Shown: positions 28,461-36,744 of the stretch, piece by piece | Numbering within the stretch: the stretch's first letter is position 1 | Layout: each line of letters starts with the position of its first letter | From: Nocardia anocheti | GTDB lineage: Bacteria; Actinomycetota; Actinomycetes; Mycobacteriales; Mycobacteriaceae | Direction: 5' to 3' | NCBI RefSeq assembly: GCF_029675105.1 | Contig: NZ_JAQQFV010000006.1 | Location: 186,001-250,000 of the forward strand | DNA: 64,000 nt | Translations under genes and position numbers: made by a program | The notes under the pieces: generated by a model | What the model was told of the DNA's origin: nothing | The model's input: only the letters and a program-made list of their open reading frames with translations | The model's database searches: none

Positions 28461-28523
28461 TCCACAGGCGGGAAGTTCTCCACAGGTTTTGTGTTTTGCC
28501 AGGTCGGTGGATTCTCGGTGTAG

Positions 28524-28904
28524 GTGTGTGCCGGGATCGTTGCTCTGGTGGGAAGCAAACAGGCGCTCGGCGCATACGGGGAGAAGCTGGCGGCGCAGTA
28601 TCTGCGTGAGGCCGGTATGGAGATCATCGCGCGCAATTGGCGGTGCCGGTACGGGGAACTGGACCTGATCGTCCAGGATCCGTCGGTGACCGCGTTCGTC
28701 GAGGTGAAGACGCGGTCGGGGCTGGGGTTCGGGACTCCTGCCGAGTCGGTCACCTTCAGCAAACAGCAGCGGATCCGGCGGCTGGCGCTGCTGTGGCTGG
28801 CCGAGCAGGAAGGGCCGTGGCGGCGGATCCGGTTCGACGTCGTCTCGGTGCTGCTGCCGCGCGGCAGCAAGCCGGTCATCGACCATCTGACGGCGGCGTT
28901 CTGA
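28524..28904 (+). CDS. yraN: YraN/UPF0102 nuclease-fold protein
   Basis: A 126-residue member of UPF0102 with a Holliday-junction-resolvase-like PD-(D/E)XK core: GAYGEKLAAQYLREAGMEI, then RCRYGELDLIVQD and AFVEVKTRSG. Asp, Glu and Lys occupy the expected nuclease positions. Function is not firmly known. GTG 28524 is used; GTG 28548 is a plausible shorter start that loses seven non-conserved residues. Its TGA overlaps the comM ATG by one base, so the pair is coupled. Confidence 0.9.
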   Translation: MCAGIVALVGSKQALGAYGEKLAAQYLREAGMEIIARNWRCRYGELDLIVQDPSVTAFVEVKTRSGLGFGTPAESVTFSKQQRIRRLALLWLAEQEGPWRRIRFDVVSVLLPRGSKPVIDHLTAAF

Positions 28905-30412
28905 TGGCGCTCGGACGGGCGCTGTCGGTGGCGGTCACCGGGGTGGACGGTCAGCTGGTGGAGATCGAGGCCGACATCGGTCAGGGGCTGCCGTCGGTGA
29001 ATCTGGTCGGTCTGCCGGATACGGCGCTGCAGGAGTCACGCAATCGGGTGCGGTCGGCGGTGGCCAATACCGGCGAGAAATGGCCGGACGGGCGGGTCAT
29101 CCTGGCGCTCTCGCCCGCGACGCTGCCGAAGGTGGGCAGTGTCTACGATCTCGCCCTGGCGGTCTCGGTGCTCGACGCCTCCGGCGCGGTGCCGGGGGAG
29201 CGGCTGGTGAAGACCGTCCTGCTCGGCGAACTCGCGCTCGACGGACGGGTGCGGCGAGTGCGCGGGGTGTTGCCCGCGGTGATCGCCGCCCGCAATGCCG
29301 GGGTGCCCACGGTGGTGGTGCCCGCGGAGGCGATCGCCGAGGCCGGACTGGTCGAGGGGATCGAGGTCCTCGGCGCGCGCAGTCTGCGGGCGGTGGTCGC
29401 CTGGCTGCGTGACGAAGGAAAGCTGCTCGAGCCCGACGGCACAGTCCTCGGCGCGCAGATCCCCTGCGGCGATCTCAGCGATGTGGTCGGCCAGGAGGAA
29501 GCACGATGGGCTCTCGAGGTGGCCGCCGCGGGCGGGCACCACCTGCTGCTCACCGGACCGCCCGGCATCGGCAAAACCATGCTGGCGCAACGCCTTCCCG
29601 GTCTGCTGCCACCCCTGTCGGAGGCCGAGTCGCTGGAGGTCACCGCGATCCATTCGATGGCCGGTTCGCTCTCCGCCGAACAACCGCTGCTGACCCTGGC
29701 CCCCTTCGTCGCCCCGCACCACTCCACCTCGGTCACCGCCATGATCGGCGGCGGCTCCGGCATGGCCAGACCCGGCGCGGTGAGCCGCGCCCATCGCGGC
29801 GTGCTGTTCCTCGACGAATGCGCCGAGATCGGCACCAAGGTGCTCGAGGCCCTGCGCACCCCACTCGAGGAAGGCGAGGTCCGCATCGCCCGCCGCGACG
29901 GCGTCGCCCGCTATCCGGCCCGATTCCAGCTCGTCCTGGCCGCCAACCCCTGCCCCTGCGCACCCGCCCGCGATGTCGACTGCATCTGCGCCCCGCTGGC
30001 CCGGCGCCGCTACCTCGGCAAACTCTCGGGCCCCCTGCTGGATCGCATCGACATCTGGGTCCAGATGCACGGCCAGGCAGGCGCCACCTTCGGCGACCAG
30101 AACTCCGAAACCAGCGCGACGGTCGCCGCCCGGGTCGCCGCGGCCAGAGCCCGCGCCCTGGACCGCTGGAGCGAAGACGGCTGGGCCACCAATGCCGAAG
30201 TCCCCGGGCACATCCTGCGCCAGCGTTTCCGCCTACCTCGCGAATCGATCGCTCCCATCGAGACCGCCCTACGCCTCGGTCGGATGTCCGCCCGGGGTGC
30301 CGACCGTGCCATTCGGGTGGCGTGGACGGTATGTGACCTGCGTGGTGGAGAAGTGCCATCGGTCCAGGACGTGTTGTCGTCCTTGAACTTCCGTCAGCGG
30401 GGTGCGCAATGA
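28904..30412 (+). CDS. comM: YifB/ComM Mg-chelatase-like AAA+ ATPase
   Basis: A 502-residue protein. The N-terminal domain of about 180 residues begins LGRALSVAVTGVDGQLVEIE and resembles Lon protease folds. A central AAA+ module has Walker A GPPGIGKTM near 220 and Walker B GVLFLDECAEIG, and a C-terminal helical domain follows. ComM promotes branch migration during natural transformation in Vibrio and Haemophilus. It starts on the yraN stop. The C-terminus carries a Cys-rich segment (NPCPCAPARDVDCIC), probably a zinc site. A 267-base gap separates it from dprA. Confidence 0.93.
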   Translation: MALGRALSVAVTGVDGQLVEIEADIGQGLPSVNLVGLPDTALQESRNRVRSAVANTGEKWPDGRVILALSPATLPKVGSVYDLALAVSVLDASGAVPGERLVKTVLLGELALDGRVRRVRGVLPAVIAARNAGVPTVVVPAEAIAEAGLVEGIEVLGARSLRAVVAWLRDEGKLLEPDGTVLGAQIPCGDLSDVVGQEEARWALEVAAAGGHHLLLTGPPGIGKTMLAQRLPGLLPPLSEAESLEVTAIHSMAGSLSAEQPLLTLAPFVAPHHSTSVTAMIGGGSGMARPGAVSRAHRGVLFLDECAEIGTKVLEALRTPLEEGEVRIARRDGVARYPARFQLVLAANPCPCAPARDVDCICAPLARRRYLGKLSGPLLDRIDIWVQMHGQAGATFGDQNSETSATVAARVAAARARALDRWSEDGWATNAEVPGHILRQRFRLPRESIAPIETALRLGRMSARGADRAIRVAWTVCDLRGGEVPSVQDVLSSLNFRQRGAQ

Positions 30413-30687
30413 ATTTCCAGTGTCAGGAGCGAGCACGACGCCAGTACCGGCGGAGGCCAGGTGTCCGGTGCCGCCAGGTAACAACTCGCCAGCGGCAAGG
30501 GCAGTTGAAGACCTTCGAGGAACGGACAGGTGGGCGCGTGCCCGAGTGGCAGCGTGCACATCAGTCGCGAGGGCGGGCAGAAGGCGAGCGCTGTCTGGTG
30601 CCGGGCGACTGGTGGCGGCTGGAAATCGCTGGGAACTGTTGGGCCAGTGCCGGATTCGGCGGCGACAAGGGGGTGTGCGGTGAGTGA
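30409..30687 (+). CDS. Doubtful small ORF between comM and dprA
   Basis: A 92-codon frame that starts with ATGA overlapping the comM stop and ends 8 nt inside dprA. The overlaps look operon-like, but the codons end in A or T more often than in neighbouring genes and the peptide is Arg/Gln/Trp-rich with no family match. The interval 30413-30679 otherwise holds only the dprA ribosome site (AAGGGGG near 30667). I give it mainly so that the gap is described. Confidence 0.2.
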   Translation: MNFQCQERARRQYRRRPGVRCRQVTTRQRQGQLKTFEERTGGRVPEWQRAHQSRGRAEGERCLVPGDWWRLEIAGNCWASAGFGGDKGVCGE

Positions 30688-31840
30688 GGTGGTGCGGACA
30701 GCAGTGGAGCTGGAGGAAGCTCGGCTGGCGTGGGTGTACTTGTCACGCGTGGTGCAAGGGCCGTGCGCGCCGCTCTCGGCATTGATCGCTTCGGTGGGGG
30801 TACGTGAGGCCGCGAGGGCGGTGCGCGAGTACGAGTTGCCCGAGGCGTTGCGTGGGCCGGTTGCCGCACGGCGCGAGATCGACACGGCGGCAGCGGATCT
30901 GGAGGCCATGGTACGACTCGGTGGCCGGGTCATCACTCCAGAAGACGCCGAATGGCCCGGCTGGCGGATGCTCGGGTTGAACCAACTCGATACGGAACGT
31001 GATCGCGACGGTGCGGTTCCGTTGGTGCTGTGGGCGCGGGGTCCGCTGTCGCTGCAGACCGCGTCCGAACGCGCCGTCGCCGTGGTCGGTTCGCGGTGTA
31101 GCAGCGGATACGGCGCGCAGGTGGCCAACGAGATCTCCGCCGATCTGGCGGGTCGGGGCTGGACCATCGTCTCCGGCGCCGCCTTCGGAATCGACGCCGC
31201 CGCCCACCGCGCCGCCCTGGCGGTCGGTGGCGCGACCGTCGCTGTCCTCGCCTGCAGTGTCGATCGCCCCTACCCGGCCCAGCACGACCGCCTGATCGCC
31301 GCCATCGCCGACACCGGCTTGGTCCTGAGCGAATACCCGCCGGGCACCACCGCCCAGAAGCACCGTTTCCTGGCCCGCAACCGTCTCATCGCCACCCTCG
31401 GCGACGGCGTACTCGTAGTCGAGGCGGGCCTGCGCAGCGGCGCCCGCAACACCGTCAAATGGGCCCGGCGACTCGGCAGGCCCGCGATGGCCGTCCCCGG
31501 CCCGGTCGGTTCCGCCGCCTCGGTGGGCTGCCACCGCATGATCCGCGAGGGCGAAGCCCTGCTGGTCACCCGCGCCGAAGACGTCATCGACGAAGCGGGC
31601 CCCCTGCGCCTCCCCGTCGGCGACCACACCCCCGACCCCGCCGCCCACCTCCGTGGCGCCGACGCCGACGTCTACGCCGCCCTCCCCACCATCGGCTCCC
31701 GCCTACCCCGCGACCTGGCCCTCCAATCCGGCCTCGACCTACCCACCGTCCGCGCCGTCCTCGTCGGCCTGGAACTCGCCGACTTGGTCGGCCGCGACTC
31801 GGAAGGCTGGTTCCGCATCACCACCAGACGCACAGCGTGA
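30680..31840 (+). CDS. dprA: DNA-processing protein DprA (Smf)
   Basis: A 386-residue DprA that loads RecA on incoming single-stranded DNA during transformation. The N-terminal part (WVYLSRVVQGPCAPLSALI) is a SAM-like helical region. The Rossmann-like core has AVVGSRCSSGYG, IVSGAAFGIDAAAHRAAL, FLARNRLIATLGDGVLVVEAG and SGARNTVKWARRLGRP. A C-terminal winged-helix is recognisable near 325-380. GTG 30680 with AAGGGGGTG upstream is preferred over an in-frame extension to 30530 that adds 50 non-conserved residues. Confidence 0.93.
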   Translation: MSEVVRTAVELEEARLAWVYLSRVVQGPCAPLSALIASVGVREAARAVREYELPEALRGPVAARREIDTAAADLEAMVRLGGRVITPEDAEWPGWRMLGLNQLDTERDRDGAVPLVLWARGPLSLQTASERAVAVVGSRCSSGYGAQVANEISADLAGRGWTIVSGAAFGIDAAAHRAALAVGGATVAVLACSVDRPYPAQHDRLIAAIADTGLVLSEYPPGTTAQKHRFLARNRLIATLGDGVLVVEAGLRSGARNTVKWARRLGRPAMAVPGPVGSAASVGCHRMIREGEALLVTRAEDVIDEAGPLRLPVGDHTPDPAAHLRGADADVYAALPTIGSRLPRDLALQSGLDLPTVRAVLVGLELADLVGRDSEGWFRITTRRTA

Positions 31841-32055
31841 ACCACAATCCCGTGGTCATCGGAGCTTCGAGGCGGGCCGAGACCGGCGGTGGAGATCACC
31901 CTTCCCGCAGCGGAATTGCGCAGCTGGGCGTGGTGCGACGATGCCGCGGGGCGGAGCGGTTGCCTGAGGTACTGGCTCGTCGCGTGGTCGCTGCGCGCCG
32001 GGCGCGGAACGAGGGAGTGACGGCTTATCTGGAGGAGGGCTTCCTCGTTGGATGA
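31837..32055 (+). CDS. Possible small ORF between dprA and xerC
   Basis: A 72-codon frame. Its GTG overlaps the dprA stop (GTGA) and its TGA overlaps an upstream candidate ATG of xerC (ATGA at 32052). The C-terminal half, LARRVVAARRARNEGVTAYLEEG, could be helical and basic. Codon bias is weaker than in dprA and xerC and no family is recognised. It may be a real coupled small gene or chance. Confidence 0.3.
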   Translation: MNHNPVVIGASRRAETGGGDHPSRSGIAQLGVVRRCRGAERLPEVLARRVVAARRARNEGVTAYLEEGFLVG

Positions 32056-32114
32056 GCGGTGCAGGGTCGGCGTGGTGGGTTGCGTGGGGGCGGGGGAGGG
32101 GTGACGGTGGGGGG

Positions 32115-33038
32115 ATGGATGTGTTGCCCGAGGATCTCGATGCGTTGGTGACGGAGTTCGGGCGGCATCTGCGGATGGGGCGGAATCGGTCGGCGCACAC
32201 GGTGCGGGCCTATCTGGGGGACGTGCGGTCCTTGCTCGAGCACCTCTACGCGCGCTCCACGGACTCGGCGGTGCGAGAGCTGGATCTGGCGTTGCTGCGA
32301 TCGTGGCTGGGCGAGCTCGCGGCCGGTGGGGCCGCGCGGACCACGCTGTCCCGGCGAGCCTCGGCGGCACGCACTTTCACGGCGTGGCTGACCGAGACCG
32401 GGCGGCTGGACATCGATCCCGGGCTGCGGTTGCAGGCGCCGAAAGCGCACCGCGTATTGCCCGCTGTGCTGGGACGGGAGCACGCGCTGGAGGCAATGGA
32501 AGCGGCCGAATCGGGTGCGGCGCAACAGGACCCGATGGCTTTGCGTGATCGTCTGATCGTCGAACTGCTCTACGCCACCGGTATCCGGGTCAGCGAACTG
32601 TGTGGGCTCGACATCGAGGACGTCGATCGTGAACGCCGCCTCGTCCGGGTCCTCGGGAAGGGGAACAAGGAGCGATCGGTGCCCTTCGGTACCCCGGCCG
32701 ACACCGCCCTGGACTCCTGGCTGCGCGCGGGTCGACCGTCACTGGTCAACGAGCGGTCCGGGCGCGCGCTGCTCCTCGGCCAACGCGGCCGCCGCCTCGA
32801 CCAGCGCCAGGCCCGCACCGTGGTGCACGATGTCGTCGCCGCCATCCCCGGCGCCCCCGACCTCGGCCCCCACGGACTCCGCCACACCGCCGCCACCCAC
32901 CTCCTCGAGGGCGGTGCGGACTTGCGCGTCGTCCAAGAACTCCTCGGCCACGCGAGCATGGCGACCACCCAGCTCTACACCCACGTCTCCGTCGAACGTC
33001 TCAAACAAGTCCACGACCAAGCTCATCCGCGCGCCTGA
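32115..33038 (+). CDS. xerC: Tyrosine recombinase XerC
   Basis: A 307-residue tyrosine recombinase, most likely the XerC partner of dimer resolution at dif. The N-terminal SAM-like core-binding domain covers 1-95. The catalytic residues visible are Arg158 (GIRVSELC), His253 and Arg256 (HGLRHTAATHLLEGG), His279 (LLGHASMATT) and the nucleophile Tyr288 (QLYTHVS). ATG 32115, preceded by a G-rich ribosome site, is preferred; ATG 32052 adds a low-complexity Gly/Trp stretch. The position after dprA matches mycobacterial xerC. Confidence 0.94.
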   Translation: MDVLPEDLDALVTEFGRHLRMGRNRSAHTVRAYLGDVRSLLEHLYARSTDSAVRELDLALLRSWLGELAAGGAARTTLSRRASAARTFTAWLTETGRLDIDPGLRLQAPKAHRVLPAVLGREHALEAMEAAESGAAQQDPMALRDRLIVELLYATGIRVSELCGLDIEDVDRERRLVRVLGKGNKERSVPFGTPADTALDSWLRAGRPSLVNERSGRALLLGQRGRRLDQRQARTVVHDVVAAIPGAPDLGPHGLRHTAATHLLEGGADLRVVQELLGHASMATTQLYTHVSVERLKQVHDQAHPRA

Positions 33039-33042
33039 GTCG

Positions 33043-33070
33043 CCGGACCGGGCTGCTGGGCCTGGTCCGG
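33043..33070 (+). terminator. Terminator after xerC
   Basis: A 10-bp stem with one G-T pair (33043-33052 with 33061-33070) and an 8-nt loop starts 4 nt after the xerC stop. Confidence 0.65.
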
Positions 33071-33166
33071 GGATCGTGGTGGCCGGTCGTGATCGGGGTG
33101 GGTGACGGCCTGGTTGACGCCGTGCGGCGGTGTGGCGCGGCAAGATGGGGACCGGAGGTGGTGGTG

Positions 33167-33532
33167 ATGACGTTGCCCGAGGTCGGGGCGGAATCCGACG
33201 ACGGTGAGGACGACGTCGACTATCGATTCACGCTCGCCAACGAGCGCACCTTTCTGGCCTGGGTGCGGACAGCGCTCGGGCTGCTCGCCGGTGGTGTCGC
33301 CGTGCACACCCTCGTGCAGCCGCTGCGCCTGGCCGGATTCGGCGGGGTGATCGCGGTGAGCTGTCTGGTCATGGCCTTCGCGGTGGCGCTCGGCGCCTAT
33401 CGACACTGGCAGCGGGTCACGGTCGCCATGCGGACCGGGCGACCACTGCCCGGCACGATCCTGGTCCCGGTGCTGTCGGTGGGTGTCGCGCTCGTGGCGG
33501 CGCTGGCCTGCCTGGCGGTGCTGTTGTCATGA
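33167..33532 (+). CDS. DUF202/YidH family membrane protein
   Basis: A 121-residue membrane protein with three helices. The acidic N-terminus (EVGAESDDGEDD) is followed by the DUF202 signature YRFTLANERTFLAWVRTALGLLAGGVAV. Function is unknown. ATG 33167 has GGAGGTGG 6 nt upstream; GTG 33161 and 33164 are alternatives. The ATGA overlap with the next DUF202 gene indicates a co-translated pair, probably forming a heteromeric membrane complex. Confidence 0.88.
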   Translation: MTLPEVGAESDDGEDDVDYRFTLANERTFLAWVRTALGLLAGGVAVHTLVQPLRLAGFGGVIAVSCLVMAFAVALGAYRHWQRVTVAMRTGRPLPGTILVPVLSVGVALVAALACLAVLLS

Positions 33533-33837
33533 CGCCGCCGACCCTGGCGCAGGAACGCACGGCCCTGGCCTGGCGGCGCACCGCGCTCGGAGCGGCCGGG
33601 TGTGCGCTGCTGTTCGCCCATGAGGCCACCCGCGACGGCTGGCCGACGATCGTCATCCCCCTGGTCGCGGCCGCAGCCGCGCTGCTACTGAGCTGGCTCG
33701 GCTGGCTGCGCGGCCACGCCCTACACCACGGCCACACCGCCCGCGGCCATCGACTCGTCGCCATGACGGCCCTCACCGTCGCCGCGGTCGCCCTCATCGG
33801 CATTCTCGGCGTCGTGGTCAACGAACTCACCGGCTGA
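33529..33837 (+). CDS. DUF202 family membrane protein (second of pair)
   Basis: A 102-residue three-helix protein with the same signature in shorter form, LAQERTALAWRRTALGAAG. It lacks the acidic leader of its partner and carries a histidine-rich loop (RGHALHHGHTARGHR) between helices 2 and 3. It starts at ATGA overlapping the upstream gene. Paired DUF202 genes of unequal size are common in actinobacteria. Confidence 0.85.
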   Translation: MTPPTLAQERTALAWRRTALGAAGCALLFAHEATRDGWPTIVIPLVAAAAALLLSWLGWLRGHALHHGHTARGHRLVAMTALTVAAVALIGILGVVVNELTG

Positions 33838-33921
33838 GCACTGACCCACGGCCCATCGGCGCCGGGACGCGCGAGAAACCCGGTCGACCACTACGGCGGT
33901 GGACAACTACGCTCGGCGACC

Positions 33922-34290
33922 ATGACGTCCGGATCGACCGATCGACCCACGGGTTCGCTGCGTGACCGGCTGCGCGCCGGACTGAAACCCGCGATGAAGG
34001 CGCGTGATCGCAGTGCTGTCTCGGCGCTCCGGTCGGTTCTGGCCGCGATCGACAACGCCGAGGCTGTCGATACGGGTGACGTGAAAGCGGGTGCACTGGA
34101 GGACAGTGCGGTCGGGGTGGGTGCCGCCGAAGCGCTTCGCCGCGATCTCACCGACGAGGACATCGACCAGATCCTGCGCCGGGAGATCGACGAAAGACGC
34201 GACGCCGCCGCCGAATACGATCGGCTCGGGGCGGCGGACCGTCGCGACCAGCTCACCGCCGAAGCCGACACCCTCGCCGGATTCCTCTGA
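33922..34290 (+). CDS. GatB/YqeY domain protein
   Basis: A 122-residue YqeY-like protein related to the C-terminal tRNA-binding tail of GatB. It has LRDRLRAGLKPAMKARDRSAVSALRSVLAAIDNAE and RREIDERRDAAAEYDRLG. Standalone YqeY proteins have no settled role; an effect on tRNA amidation is plausible. TACGCT (33908-33913) lies 8 nt before the ATG, so the transcript is probably leaderless. Confidence 0.9.
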   Translation: MTSGSTDRPTGSLRDRLRAGLKPAMKARDRSAVSALRSVLAAIDNAEAVDTGDVKAGALEDSAVGVGAAEALRRDLTDEDIDQILRREIDERRDAAAEYDRLGAADRRDQLTAEADTLAGFL

Positions 34291-34299
34291 GCGACGGAG

Positions 34300-34809
34300 T
34301 CATTCGCCGGTCGGCAGCGTGCGCAGATAGCGGTCGGCGAACCAGCGCTGGATCAGGCGCACGACCGGTCCGCCCAGACGCACATACCAGGCACCCGGCC
34401 GGGAGAAGGCGGTGACGAGGCCGTAGACGGTGTCGTCGGCCGGGTCGTACTCGACGGCGAACAGTTCCTCGCCGACCTCGGGATGCCCGGGTAGGGTGCC
34501 GTAGGCGAAGCCTCTCCGGTCCGGTTCGTCTAGCACATAGACCACGCGACACGGGGCCACGATCCCGATCGGCCCGAGGCCGAGGAAGACCGTCAGGTCG
34601 GTGTCCGGTTCGGCGGTGGGGGTCTCGGCGTGCTGGAAGATGCCGACACCTTTCTGCATCCCGAAGTCGAGGATGTGCGAGGCCGCGCGGTCGAACAACG
34701 CGCGGCCGTGGCCGATCGGGCGGCGATGACGGAACCGGTGATAGCCCCCGGGCAGGGCGGTCCGGGTGGCACCGACCTCGGAGTAGGTGAGCGCTGATTT
34801 CTCTGGCAC
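34300..34809 (-). CDS. DUF1990 family protein
   Basis: A 169-residue DUF1990 protein, also seen as a domain in some plant and actinobacterial proteins. It has LTYSEVGATR near the start, RHRRPIGHGRALFDRAASHIL, CRVVYVLDEPDRRGFAYGTLPGHPEVGEELFAVEY and a C-terminal RWFADRYLRTL. The fold is lipocalin- or SRPBCC-like, so small-molecule binding is possible; function unknown. It starts with GTG and lies 51 bases after the M23 gene on the same strand. Confidence 0.88.
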   Translation of the reverse strand: MPEKSALTYSEVGATRTALPGGYHRFRHRRPIGHGRALFDRAASHILDFGMQKGVGIFQHAETPTAEPDTDLTVFLGLGPIGIVAPCRVVYVLDEPDRRGFAYGTLPGHPEVGEELFAVEYDPADDTVYGLVTAFSRPGAWYVRLGGPVVRLIQRWFADRYLRTLPTGE

Positions 34810-34860
34810 ACCCCGATTCTCGCCCCGGGCGGGCCGGTCGGGGCCGAGGTGATGGTCACA

Positions 34861-35442
34861 TCACGGCTCCACCGGCTTCAACCGGATCGGTACCTCGTGC
34901 AGCAGACCGAGCGGGTCGACATACTCGCGGCGACTGTGTTCCCCGGATTCCCGACGCGCTCCCCAGTGCAGGCAGGCGGCCACCGGGCACCCCTCGTGCC
35001 CGGCCACCACGGTCCCGATCGGCGTACCGCGAACCACCCGGTTGCCCACCGCCACCTGCGCCTCGACCGGTTCGTAGGTGGTGCGCACACCGCCCGGGTG
35101 ATCGATCGACACGACGGCCTTGTTCGCCACCACCCCGGCGAACACCACCACCCCGTCCCCGGCGGCGAAGACCACCTGCCCGTCCGAAGCCGCCAGATCG
35201 ACGCCGCGATGCCCCGGCAACCAGTTCCGCTCCGGTTTGTCGAAACGCCGCTCCACACTCGGTCGCGGCCGCAACGGCCATCCGAAATCCCCGACCTCGG
35301 CCGCCGACACCGACCCCGCCGCCGAGACGACTGTGAGAACCAGGCACAAGGCGCTCACAACCGCCGCATTTTTCCGGCGCCAGACCTGCCCACGCACTCC
35401 GGCCTGTCCACCCATTCCGGTCGACTCGCGGCGCCGATTCAC
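34861..35442 (-). CDS. Secreted M23 (LytM-like) peptidase homologue
   Basis: A 193-residue exported protein with a signal peptide (VVSALCLVLTVVSAAGSVSAAE) and one LytM domain. The zinc motif HxxxD is GHRGVDLAA and the middle histidine is in SIDHPGG. The final motif, usually HxH, reads CLHWG, so the zinc-binding histidine remains but the preceding catalytic histidine is Cys. It resembles the M23 protein next to rpsB in M. tuberculosis. GTG 35442 overlaps the upstream gene stop (GTGA); ATG 35415 is an alternative. Confidence 0.85.
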   Translation of the reverse strand: MNRRRESTGMGGQAGVRGQVWRRKNAAVVSALCLVLTVVSAAGSVSAAEVGDFGWPLRPRPSVERRFDKPERNWLPGHRGVDLAASDGQVVFAAGDGVVVFAGVVANKAVVSIDHPGGVRTTYEPVEAQVAVGNRVVRGTPIGTVVAGHEGCPVAACLHWGARRESGEHSRREYVDPLGLLHEVPIRLKPVEP

Positions 35443-36332
35443 CGGTGCGGCCGCAGCGGCTGCACCCGCTGCTGAGCCACCCACGCCTGCAGAAGATCGC
35501 GCAGCACCACGGGCATCCCGTCCGCCGACCCACTCGACCGCACCACGGCATCGACCCGACCGGATACCGGCGCGTGACCCGCGGTCCTGTCGGTGGAGCG
35601 TCCCGCCGGAGGGCGCCCCGGCCGGGTTGCGGACACCCATGGGGAATCGGCGAGGTCCACGCTCGACACCCGAACAGGGACCGGCGCAGGATCCGCGACG
35701 CGGTCAGCAGGACGCCCCGCCGTAGGTCGCCCTGGTCCGTCGGGGGACGCCGGTGGCGCTGCGGCGAGATCGACAATCGACACCTGAACACGAACGGGAG
35801 CGGGCGTGAGCACTGGGCGAGGGGACGCACCGGCGGGCACCACGGGAGGAACGGGTCCTGATGGGGACGGGGCCGTGCCTGGGCAGGGTGCCCGTCGAAC
35901 CATCCGGGCTTCTCCGTGGCGCTCGGGGACCGGCGCGGGCGAGATCCGTGCGTGTCCACTCCCACCGCAGGACGGCATCACCGGAGACCGGGGCTTGGAT
36001 GGCACGACGCCCGGCTGTACGCCGACCGGCGGTCGGACGACCGGCACCCCCGCCGACTGGACGACCCGCACTTCCACCGGCAACTGGGAGACCGGTGTGA
36101 CGAACGGAGGGACAGCACGGCCTTCCCGAGCCGACACAGAATCCGCCGGAGGCATGACCGCTGGCTGACCTGACGGGCCGTCCGACGGAGGCTCAGTCGG
36201 CAGTCCCGGCGACGGCTCGTTCACAGGGGGCCAGGGCGGATCGGAGGGATGAGCCGCCGCTGGCGCGCCGAGGACTCCCAGGGCGCAGAGCAGGGGCAAT
36301 GCCGTGATCAGGATGCGTGTCAATGTGGTCAT
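35439..36332 (-). CDS. Secreted proline-rich repeat protein coupled to M23 gene
   Basis: A 297-residue exported protein I cannot assign. Residues 1-27 form a signal peptide (MTTLTRILITALPLLCALGV, cleavage near APAAAH). The mature part is dominated by Pro, Val, Arg and Ser. Near the C-terminus are two or three degenerate repeats of about 38 residues, each with PAPVxVRVSxVDLA, GRPxAGR and TDR/ADR elements. It ends with a short helix, VLRDLLQAWVAQQRVQPL. It overlaps the M23 gene by 4 bases, implying joint export; a wall or spacer function is a guess. Confidence 0.65.
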   Translation of the reverse strand: MTTLTRILITALPLLCALGVLGAPAAAHPSDPPWPPVNEPSPGLPTEPPSDGPSGQPAVMPPADSVSAREGRAVPPFVTPVSQLPVEVRVVQSAGVPVVRPPVGVQPGVVPSKPRSPVMPSCGGSGHARISPAPVPERHGEARMVRRAPCPGTAPSPSGPVPPVVPAGASPRPVLTPAPVRVQVSIVDLAAAPPASPDGPGRPTAGRPADRVADPAPVPVRVSSVDLADSPWVSATRPGRPPAGRSTDRTAGHAPVSGRVDAVVRSSGSADGMPVVLRDLLQAWVAQQRVQPLRPHR

Positions 36333-36452
36333 GCCCCCACTCTGGGCGCCGGAGAACCGCACCGGAACCGCCCTCGAGAGAATGGGGACAACTTCGTCGG
36401 ATGTGGATATCTCGCACTTCACCATGGGAATCCCAGGTCGTCGCCAGGGGGC

Positions 36453-36484
36453 GATTTCGGCCTCGACGCGGCTCCGCGTAGACT
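36453..36484 (+). promoter_or_regulatory. rpsB promoter with GATTTCGG element
   Basis: GATTTCGG (36453-36460) followed after 18 bases by TAGACT (36479-36484). Spacing is one base shorter than at rpsP and rplS. The region 36333-36744 has no gene; it holds this promoter, a leader of roughly 255 nt and, on the other strand, the promoter of the proline-rich protein gene. Confidence 0.65.
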
Positions 36485-36744
36485 GAACTCGCGGTTTGTG
36501 CTCGGCGGTGTCGTTTCGCCGAGGTGCGGACCGACTTCGCGCGCCACCCGTGCTCGTCCATCCGGTCGTCGCTCGTTCGCAGACCTCCGAGAGGGCATGT
36601 CCGCGCGAGTTCTCCGAGCGGATGAACAGTGAAATCGTCGGCTGGTCCCGGTTCTCGAATCGGGTCCGGCGGTTTCGGTGGCGCCAGGGCAGTCGATCAC
36701 CGATCGGCCGCGTCAACCGGCAACGAAAGAGAGATACGGGAGCT

